Assembly: GCA_951213105.1 (NCBI GenBank)
Contig: OX578142.1
Location: 8,232,149-8,296,148 of the forward strand
Reading direction: 5' to 3'
Length of the DNA: 64,000 nucleotides
Source: Amaurobius ferox
Taxonomy: Eukaryota > Arthropoda > Arachnida > Araneae > Amaurobiidae
Below the pieces are notes generated by a model. The model had not been told where the DNA came from. It did no database searches and was given only the letters and a program-made list of their open reading frames with translations. A program made the translations under genes and the position numbers. Shown here piece after piece: positions 56,323 to 64,000 of the stretch. The first letter of the stretch is position 1. Every line of letters starts with the position of its first letter.

Positions 56323-58091
56323 CAGGGTCCGTGTTAGCCATTCGCCTACGCGCCAAATGCGAAAAGATCGCTAAACTGGCGATAAAAAAAATACTTTGGC
56401 GAAAAAAATGGCGAATGATTTTTTGGAAACTGTGAAAATTTTGTAAATATTTTTTTGGGAAGTAATATGGAATAAAAGACCGATTTAATTTGGAATAAAA
56501 GTCCGATTCCAGACAAGTAGGCCTATGACATAGGAGCGTTGTCTCCCGTCTGTTTTGGGGACTCTCGTTCTCGTGTGACAAACTCCAGGTATTCTTTAAT
56601 TCCCAGCACGCTGCTCCTCAAAACGGACGGCAGGCAGCGCATTCCTGTCTCTCAAGCGTCCTTGGCCCACCGTGGCAATCAAAACATTATCTGGATTCCG
56701 TCCATTATGTTAGCCGATTTTTTTCGTTAATCCTGAATAGCACAACCGTTAACCCCCAACACATTTATTAGATACTCTCCAATAAACAAAACAAAAAAAC
56801 ACTTTCAACTTAAAATCCTGCATTATAGTTTTAAACAATCCGTGTTACAGAATTATTTCTGAAAAGAGCCATTTTTTATCGAAAACGATCAGCCGTAATC
56901 AGAGAAACAAGTGATAAACATCGAACGAAAATGTATGTATATTTTTTGATGATGTGTATACAATGGTAGTCCAGAGCATCTGGAGGGCAGAGAAATTAGG
57001 AGTGTGCGATTGCGTAATTACTACCGCATCATTTTAGGATCGATTGTCTTGCGGGAAATAATAACTTTTAGACTTACGATGTTTTTTTTTTTTAGACTCC
57101 GCATATAAATCGACCCCCCCCCCCCACACACACACACACTTTGAAGCGTTTTTTTTTTTTTTTTTGTCCCAAATTTCTCGACTTATGCGAGTATATTCGG
57201 TAAATAAAAAAGCATTTAATTTTAGTTAAAAGCAACTGCAAATAGGTCACTGCTGATTGTTATCACAGATGCCAACTTGCGGTTTGTTGTTTTTGTCATA
57301 AGTTGAATCATAGTTTATCTTTTTGTTACGAATTTTTAAGCCTGCCTGGCTTGTTTTTGTTTCATCATCATCTTTGTGGTTTTTATACGATCCTTACGCT
57401 TGCCTGGCTTGTTTTCGTTTCATCTTCATCATCATCTTTGTAGTTTTTATACGATCCTTACACCTGCCTGAATTTTAAAACCGACATAAAAATTTATCCC
57501 TTAGATAGTTTTGGTGCCTAATTTTAAAGAAATATAATGATGATACTGCATATAAAAATATTATGGATGTAGCAAGAATTGGTTTCACATGTCCTATGAC
57601 AACAACCAAGAAAGAGGCTTTAGTAAACAGAACATAAATTTCATTAAGTAGTAATGTCAGAGTAAAAAATCTCAGTGACTTGATTCTTATAAATAGTGAA
57701 GGGCCAGTTATGAAAGATTTTAACTTTAAGGCAGCTTTTGAAAATTGGTGTATAGTATAAAAATTCGAAGCTTGCCTGGTTTATATGATAATGAATCTAT
57801 GTGAATTATAAAATAAATTTGTCATTTTTGTAACTCATTTTGATCTTTCATTGGTAAATACAAGTTTAATTTACTAATAGCCTATTTAATGATTAAAAAA
57901 ATGAAATCTACCTATCTTTATATCTTGTTTAGAATGAAATTAATATTATTAGCTGCATTATGGCTTAAAAGTAGAAATTTTTTCACCGATGGCGACAATA
58001 ACTTTGACTAATAATCATGTAATTTGGCTAATGATTTTTCAATTTGGCTAATTTGTTGGCTAACAAATTGAAATTCCTAGCACAGGCCCTG
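56323..58091. mobile_element. hAT-like element inside the Copia-2 5' LTR
   Basis: The ends CAGGGTCCGTGTTAG and CTAGCACAGGCCCTG are imperfect inverted repeats. GGGAATG lies on both sides, in agreement with the uninterrupted 3' LTR. About 1.77 kb, low coding capacity. Imperfect direct repeats of about 70 bp (CTGCCTGGCTTGTTTT...TTTTTATACGATCCTTAC) lie at 57345-57475, and a poly-C/CA tract at 57113-57140. Confidence 0.75.
57640..57762 (+). pseudogene. hAT transposase C-terminal remnant
   Basis: Plus-strand frame SSNVRVKNLSDLILINSEGP then VMKDFNFKAAFENWC matches the hAT C-terminus pattern (L-RI-x-x-EGP-x-x-x-x-FDF...W). A stop precedes it near 57636. Upstream catalytic blocks were not found. Confidence 0.5.
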
Positions 58092-58713
58092 GGAATGTAT
58101 CAGGAGGCAAGTAGATCTATGGTAGGTCAGTCAGGTCAGTAGATCGATATGTAGATCGTTATAGTCAGCCAGTTGCAGCCTTGAATCTAGGTTATTCATG
58201 TTTATTTGACTTAGATCCTATGACTGATGATGTTATATCAGTAGTTTGTCAGTGTAGACAATGTTAAACAATGCTGTATCTATTTACCAGTTAACTGTAT
58301 CAATGTTAATGATACAAGTTATTTATGTTCATTATGCTTCAGTTTTTAAGTAATAAATAAGTTTTCGTTTTTAAACCAACCTTGTTGTGCTTTGAGTATC
58401 TTCACACCATACTTGTGATGTCGTATTCTACTGTACACAACTTCTGCTACCATGATGTACTTTCTTAAATTTTACGTATATCTATAGGCTTCGCAATTTA
58501 TCTACTGCGTTGCCTTTTCCATCAATGGGTTATGGGCCCATATGCCCAGTCTAAGAACTGTTTATTTCACAAGAAGTATGTGTTAAAAGTTTGATACAAT
58601 CAACGTACCAAGCTCCTAGAAGGGGGCAAAGAACGTACGGTTTAACAACGATAAGGAAGCAGCCATCTTTGTTTACGTCTAAAGGTTCGGAGTTGAGTTG
58701 CACAGAAGTAGCC

Positions 58714-59530
58714 ATGGCAGCGGAAATGGAAAAACTAAACCGCTGGAACTACTTACTCATCATGGAGCGTCAATATGAAGTATGTGCTAATGACTGAGGG
58801 TTGTTACAGCTACGTAACTGGTACTAAAATCGAGTTAGACGAAACATCTTCAAGAAAAGAAAAATTAGATGATGAGCGGAGACGGGACAAAGCAATGTCG
58901 ATACTGTTTTATGGAATTGAAATTAAATATAGAGAACTAATAATATCATCGACGGAAAATCCCAAAGAAGCACGGGACTTACTTAAGGAATATTTTGAAC
59001 CCAAATCACACGAGCTAATTTAATGAGGCTATTAGATGAATTTTTTGATCAATGTCCTAATTCTGACGAATCTATTGGACTCTTCATCGCTAGAATTAAG
59101 AAATAAGTATGGAAATTGAAAGATGTCGGACATAATCTGGATGAGATCCTAGTTGCATTCCAAACAAAAAGACACCTTTTGGATGACTTCAGGGGCATTG
59201 TACAGATCATATATAGATTTCCAGACTAAGAATTCACTCTGGAAAAAATTAAGGTCGAGCTCTTGGCTGAGGAAGATCACCTTGCTCAACAACATCGAGA
59301 CCAAAACTGGGATGTGAGTACACTTTCTGCATACAATGTTGAATCTAAATATATGTCTAAATTTAAATGTAAAAATGTCAAACCAAATACTAAAAATATA
59401 GGTCCATGTTTTTTGTGTAAACAGTTTGGACATTTAAAATCTGATTGTAAGAAATTTCATGCTAATATAAGTGAATTAGTTGAAAACAATTGTTATTTAG
59501 AAAATAACCATGTAGAATCGATCGACAAGT
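58714..59530 (+). pseudogene. Copia-2 Gag relic
   Basis: MAAEMEKLNRWNY (58714), frameshift, MTEGCYSYVTGTKIELDETS, DLLKEYFEPKSHELI, then frame changes and two stops (about 59104 and 59227), ELLAEEDHLAQQHRDQ and the zinc knuckle CFLCKQFGHLKSDC (59407-59448). Residue by residue it parallels Copia-1 Gag. Dead. Confidence 0.85.
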
Positions 59531-60598
59531 TCGGTTGGGTAGTGGATATGGCAGCAACTCGTCACTTTTGTAATAATAAAGATCTGTTTACAAAATTTAA
59601 TAAATTACAAGGAACATCAATGTCCTTAGCTGCAGGAGACTACGAAAGCCCGATCGAAGGTGTCGGTACGATAATTATGTATGTGAATTTAAATGGTCAC
59701 AAAAACAAAATTGTTCTAAATGACTTAATGTATTCATCTAAACTAAGACATAACTTAATTGCTGCCTCAGTTCTTGAGGAAAATAAATGTAGTTTTGTGG
59801 GTACTAATGGTACCATAATATTCTTTACACCAGATGGTTTTGAGTATTTTTATGCAAGAAGGAAAGAGGGTCTGTATTTCCTTAGTATGACATTTCCTTA
59901 GTATGACCTCAGTATGACATAGGGGTTAAAGTCTTAAAATTGAAGGGATTAAAACTAAAAGTGTTAAGCCTCAAGCAAAATGTAAAAGTGAAAAATCTAA
60001 GACTGCTAAAAACAGTAATTTTAGGGTAAATGATTGTAGTGTTCTTAAAAGTGAAAATCATAGTAATTTTAAAATGAATGATTATTGTGTTTTAAGGTAA
60101 ATGATTGTAGTGTTCTTAAAAGTGAAAATCATAGTAATTTTAAAATTTATGATTATTGTGTTTTTAAAAGTAAAACTCCAAATCATAGTAAATTTAAAGT
60201 TAATGATTTTAAAAGTAAAACTGCAAATCATAATAATTTTAAGATTGATGATTCTAGTGTTTTTAGAAGTAAATTTGTGAAACATAATGATAAGATTAAT
60301 GATATAAGTGACAAAATTTTTTATTAGTAATACTAATGCCAGTAAAATCTTTAAGAGCAAGAAGATAAATTCTAGTGCAAATGTTTTTAAAAGTAAAAAA
60401 CCTTGTAAATATGATTTATTTAAAAGCAAAATTCAAGTTAGGCCTATTACTGAGGTAGGAAGAAATGCTAGACCCTGGCATAAAAGGTTTTGCCACATTA
60501 ATTTTGATTATCTATACCATACATGTAAAATTTCTGCTATTAATGGATTACCAAAAATCAGTGAAAAGAAAATTAACTGTAAATGTTGTTGTTGTTGA
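59530..60598 (+). pseudogene. Copia-2 protease, tandem Lys/Asn linker and integrase zinc domain
   Basis: FGWVVDMAATRHFCNN: the protease active site reads D-M-A instead of D-T-A. ESPIEGVGTIIMYV, LRHNLIAASVLEENKCSF. The linker (59940-60430) is built from near-exact DNA repeats (AATGATTGTAGTGTTCTTAA then AAGTGAAAATCATAGTAATT, at 60030 and 60102) encoding Lys/Asn/Ser/Phe. Then PWHKRFCHINFDYLYHTCKI, cut at INCKCC by a SINE insertion. Confidence 0.85.
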
Positions 60599-60972
60599 GA
60601 CCCAGACCGTCCGACCTACCAGAAAGGTGTAAGGTAACTGTATGGACGGCCGGGAAGTGCCACCCAATTTAGACCGGAACCCAGTGGGGGAGGCATCCAC
60701 AGGGACCGTACCCTCCTTCCCCTACCACCAACCTCTCGGAAGGACTTACGGACCCACATGTTTAACGTGATCGTATTCCGCATGAACACGGCGGCATTTG
60801 TGGCAGCGTGCAAATCTAGCGCGCAAACCACGGGGATACCGCACCCGAGATGGCCAACAGCACGTGGCGTTCCGAGGTGGTCACCCACCAAGTACTAACC
60901 GCGCCCGATGCTGCTTCACTTCGGTGATCTAACGAGAACCGGTGTTTTCAGCACGGTACGGCCGTTGGCCCC
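60590..60972 (-). mobile_element. SINE with a 5S rRNA-derived head, 14-bp TSD
   Basis: Minus strand from 60972: GGGGCCAACGGCCGTACCGT ... GGTTAGTACTTGGTGGGTGA then CC ... GTGCTGTTGGCC, a clear 5S rRNA relative with its internal control region (about 118 nt). It is followed by a degenerate tRNA-like stretch (GGGTGCGGTATCCCCGTGGT) and the same body and tail as the 21583 SINE. Perfect target duplication ACTGTAAATGTTGT at 60576-60589 and 60973-60986. Confidence 0.9.
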
Positions 60973-60986
60973 ACTGTAAATGTTGT

Positions 60987-61990
60987 AAACTTGCTAAATC
61001 AAAACGGATTTTATTCAAATCAATAGGAAGAATCAGAGCTCAAAAACCACTTGAGCTAATCCATATGGATGTGTGTGGTCCTATGTCAAAACCATCACGT
61101 GGAGGGACTAAACATTTTTTGAGCATAATTGACGATTATTCCAGAAAAGTTACTGTATTCCCGATGAAACAAAATTGGAAGTTTTTGATAAGTTTAAACA
61201 GTTTCAAAACAGAGCAGAAAGATTTTTAAATCACAAAATTATTTGTGTACGCACTGACAATTGTATGGAATTTTGTAACAATGAATGTAACAAACTTTTA
61301 GAAAGTAAGGGAATAAAAGCAGAAAGAATAAATAGTTATACACCTGAACAAAACAGAGTATCAGAACATTTTAATTTGACTGCATTAGATTACATTAAAG
61401 CTATGCTTAATGACAGCAATTTAGTTCATGATTTTTGGGCAGAAGCTCTTCTCTGTTTCACCTATGTTAAAAATCGCATTTGTCACAAATTCATAAACCA
61501 AACACCTCTGGAATTATATAGTGGCAGGAAACCATCGGTATCTCATCTCAAGGTCTTTGGAAGCCAATCTTTGTTGGGAAACCAAAACAGCTTAGGGGCA
61601 AGTTAGAGATGAGAGCTCAGGAAGGGATAATGGTTGGATATGCACTTAAGACAAGAGGGTACAGAATTTGGCTTTTAGATGATTGCAAAATAATTGAAAC
61701 TAGCAATGTAAAATTTAATGAGAGTAGCAAAGCAGGGGAAGGCGGTCTGGGACCCTGGGAAGAAGGTGAAAATAAAAATATAATTAATTTTGAAAAGATT
61801 AAATTTACACCTCAAAAATTGAGATATTTAGATTCATCTGATGAGGAGTAAATGGATAGAGATGCAGATGAAACAACAGAGGAATAAAAAGACACTGATA
61901 AACTCAGTGAGGGAACAGGGCCTTTTGTTGATAGTCGTCTGGTTCCCTCTCCAGGTACTACTTGGCTCAGAAAGCAAATTCCTAGAAAAT
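60987..61990 (+). pseudogene. Copia-2 integrase relic
   Basis: CKLAKSKRILFKSIGRIR, IHMDVCGPMSKPSRGGTKHF (first Asp), frameshift near 61170, VRTDNCMEFCNNEC (second Asp; Gly to Cys), YTPEQNRVSEHFNLTALDYI (Glu kept, following Arg is His), frameshift, then GIMVGYALKTRGYRIWLLDD and an acidic tail. RT should follow but is absent. Confidence 0.85.
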
Positions 61991-62014
61991 CCCTCATTTC
62001 GTAACTTTATTACA

Positions 62015-62235
62015 AATGAGTTTGTACTGTGTGTTGATGTCTAAAGTGTAAAAAATTTTTATATACCAAATACATCTTTTTCCAAATCCCTTAATCAGTA
62101 GATTAAATACTATTGAGTTTCAACTGTGTGGTGATGTTTAAAGGTTGATAAAATACATAAATTTTTGAAAATCCCTCAATTAGTAGATTAGATACTATTG
62201 AGTTTTAACTGTGTGGTGATGTTTATAAAGGATTT
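62015..62235 (+). repeat. Three tandem units in the Copia-2 3' region
   Basis: TAGATTA(A/G)ATACTATTGAGTT then T(C/T)AACTGTGTGGTGATGT repeats near 62100 and 62185, with an earlier shorter unit ending ACTGTGTGTTGATGT at 62040. Matches the arrangement in Copia-1. Confidence 0.75.
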
Positions 62236-62458
62236 AAAATGATTCTCCTGCTACAAGCGTAGAGATCTTTTAGATATATTTTGTCATGTAATTGTATCAT
62301 GAATGTGCTTATACATCTTAGTTAACATTGTCTATAACTTGTTTTTATACATTAAAATTTTTATAAAATTTCTAAACTAAATAAATTTGTATTCTTCACT
62401 GCAAATTTAAAATGCTTTTTTGTGTTTATTCGACACAATCTGCAGGAGGGGGGCCGAA

Positions 62459-63181
62459 TGTTAGAAACACATGGTAAACAAACTCTCGTATCTGTCTAAA
62501 GATGCGGTCAAAATTTAAAGGTTAATTTCTCCCGGTTAACTGTCCGGAATTTGGATTGTTTGTTTTGTGTCTCATCTCTTTTTCATTTGGGTTTCTGCAG
62601 ATCGTGACGGAATTTGTCCGGAATATTTTCCATTCAACAGCAAATTGGCATAATCCGGGAAAAACTTCAACTTCAAACTGATGTAAATACACCCGGTGTG
62701 GGGATGCATCAGTAGGCAAGTAGGTCTGTAGTAGGTTGGTCAGGTCAGTAGATCGTTATAGTCAGCCAGTTGTGGCCTTGAATCTATGTTAGTCATGTTT
62801 GTTTGACTTAGATCCCATGACTGATGATGTTATATCAGTAGTTTGTCAGGGTAGACAATGTTAAACGATGTTGTATCTATTTACCAGTTAAGTGTCGAAA
62901 GCCCAGACCACCCGACTCGTCCGTAGACTTAGAGCAGCTGTACCAGTTAAGTGTATCAAAGTTAATGATACAAGTTATTTATGTTCATTATGCTTCAGTT
63001 TTTAAGTAATAAATAAGTTTTCATTTTTAAACCAACCTTGTTGTGCTTTGAGTATCTTCACACCATACTTGTGATGTCATATTCTACTACTACACAACTT
63101 CTGCTACCATGATGTACTTCCTTAAATTTTATGTACATCTATAGGCTTCGTAATTTATCTACTGTGTTGCCTTTTCCATCA
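62459..63181 (+). repeat. Copia-2 3' LTR
   Basis: Starts right after the purine tract GCAGGAGGGGGGCCGAA; ends TTGCCTTTTCCATCA. Contains mini retroposon M4, which the 5' LTR lacks. Confidence 0.9.
62896..62940 (-). mobile_element. Mini hairpin retroposon copy M4 (45 bp)
   Basis: CGAAAGCCCAGACCACCCGA ... ACTTAGAGCAGCTG with a perfect 14-bp direct repeat TACCAGTTAAGTGT at 62882-62895 and 62941-62954. Only the 3'-side stem arm is present, so this copy is 5'-truncated. The 5' LTR shows the empty site. Confidence 0.85.
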
Positions 63182-63184
63182 TAT

Positions 63185-63400
63185 CCTGTACGTGCAATCC
63201 GATATGAGGGGGTGCTCCATCCTGCATAAATATCGTAGATTCAAGACATCCACGCTGTTGAAGTTGCGGAATAACAAAGTTCAGCAGCATTGTTCGATAC
63301 CTCTCAGCATTAACAGAACTTTCTGTACTTCCCGTGCCTATTTTACTCCAAAAATGGGCCTTACAGCACCACTTTGGCCTGCGATGGCAAAAATCTGAAC
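63185..63400 (-). pseudogene. Mariner-like transposase, central piece
   Basis: Minus strand: NFVIPQLQQRGCLESTIFMQ then DGAPPHIGLHVQD contains the second catalytic Asp block (MQDGAPPHIG). The first Asp block is missing, and the sequence runs directly into the right TIR. Confidence 0.85.
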
Positions 63401-63530
63401 TATTTTTTTTCTTTTAGAAATCAAAACCCCATGGTCTAAATAGTATTTGCTGCAAATTTTTTTGAGTTTGGCACAACAGTTTTCTCACTATCAGGCTCTA
63501 AACACCTCTACTTTAATTATGGCCACCCTG

Positions 63531-64000
63531 TATATACAGGGTGTATTTATGTATATGCATAAAAAGTGGTTATCGTAAGTAGTAATCTTAGCACAGTGTT
63601 TTACCAGCAATTTAAAGCATAATCAAATATCCATTATTCAATTACTTTACAATGGGTAACATTTCAGTTTCATATTCAAGGTATTACATGGTTTAAATAT
63701 TAAAAAAAAATAGGTATACATACCTGCCAACTTTTACAAATTTTTCATAATTTTTACGAAAATTCTCTTGTTTTACGATTTTACGTGTGTAATCCATTTC
63801 TTTATGATTTTTAATACTTTTACCTAATTACGCCTAAAAATCGTGCCAGTTTGGTGATTTATCACCAAATTTATACTTTTGTGCCAAAAAGTCGCCAAGC
63901 ATTTGGGTTGCATTCCGTTTTTGTTGCGTGCCCATTGGAGGAAAAATTTCCCCCTATACCGTAGCGCGTTTAGCAGCGAGGAGAGGAGAACTGATCTGCG
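63531..64000. other. No gene recognised
   Basis: TA-rich start, then AT-rich DNA becoming GC-richer at 63890-64000. Nothing supported. Confidence 0.5.

Larger units (their letters stand above)
56070..58524 (+). repeat. Copia-2 5' LTR, interrupted by a hAT-like insertion
   Basis: TGTTAGAAACACATGGTAAA...CCTTTTCCATCA. Without the insert it is about 680 bp, close to the 3' LTR. The primer-binding site GGTTATGGGCCCATATGCCC follows at 58529. Confidence 0.88.
56070..63181 (+). mobile_element. Copia LTR retrotransposon 2 (RT and RNase H deleted), nested
   Basis: LTRs at 56070-58524 (enlarged by a hAT-like insertion) and 62459-63181. Gag, protease and integrase relics are related to Copia-1, but the sequence passes from the integrase C-terminus (61850-61990) almost directly to the 3' repeats, so RT and RNase H are missing. 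The expected 5-bp target duplication is not evident (GGACT left, TATCC right). Confidence 0.9.
55442..63530 (-). mobile_element. Mariner-like (IS630/Tc1) element, outermost of nest 2
   Basis: Inverted ends about 190 bp long: CAGGGTGGCCATAAAGTAGA on the left and its counterpart ending GGCCACCCTG at 63530, followed by TATATA. Transposase pieces on the minus strand lie at each end, separated by Copia-2. The left arm also repeats, in inverse, part of the coding sequence (CATTTTTGGAGTAAAATAGG), so the element was rearranged before the Copia arrived. Confidence 0.85.

Noticed and set aside
60855..60972. A 5S rRNA gene
   Set aside because: It is diverged, continues into the SINE body and lies within the SINE target duplication.

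Overview
The window is AT-rich, eukaryotic, intron-bearing repeat DNA. The mix of THAP, Tigger, mariner, ZBED-type hAT, MULE, Copia, Gypsy and Penelope sequences plus a tRNA/5S SINE fits an arthropod, most likely a chelicerate such as a spider; that assignment is inference. I see no complete host gene. Nearly every coding stretch is a piece of a transposable element (TE), usually broken by frameshifts, stops or later insertions.

Layout. 1-1110: imperfect ~330-350 bp tandem repeat, running into a Copia pol fragment (1085-1725). 3833-4137: a candidate first exon ending in a good splice donor. 5640-6160: a GC-richer CRE-bearing repeat followed by a short C2H2-like ORF. 6170-15320: five copies of one repeat family, a THAP-domain ORF (9499-10050) lying between inverted arms, and a subterminal array (12310-12740). 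15780-17108: dead Tigger element. 17234-17291: first copy of a tiny hairpin retroposon. 19555-20290: dead MULE with an N-terminal C2HH finger. 21583-21873 and 29919-30208: tRNA-headed SINEs with long target-site duplications (TSDs). 8289-8969 and 23625-24305: a near-identical 681 bp repeat pair. 25657-26583: a Penelope-like fragment (GIY-YIG endonuclease) with inverted ends, one of which carries a hammerhead-like motif. 34207-36704: a hAT element with both ends. 38099-39860: two dead mariners.

The right third is two nests. Nest 1 (40350-54605): a Tigger split by a Gypsy (40756-53982, minus, TSD CACT); the Gypsy is itself split by a Copia (45065-51710, plus, TSD GTTTG) and by a solo LTR (43076-44010, TSD AATTC). 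Nest 2 (55442-63530): a mariner-like element split by a second Copia (56070-63181) that has lost its RT; that Copia is hit by a hAT-like element, a 5S-headed SINE and a 45 bp mini-retroposon.

The most unusual signal is the set of four 45-65 bp insertions (17234, 30959, 55148, 62896). Each has a perfect 14-15 bp TSD, they share the terminal hairpin of the local SINE, and one carries compensatory stem changes. They look like a minimal retroposon consisting of little more than the hairpin.
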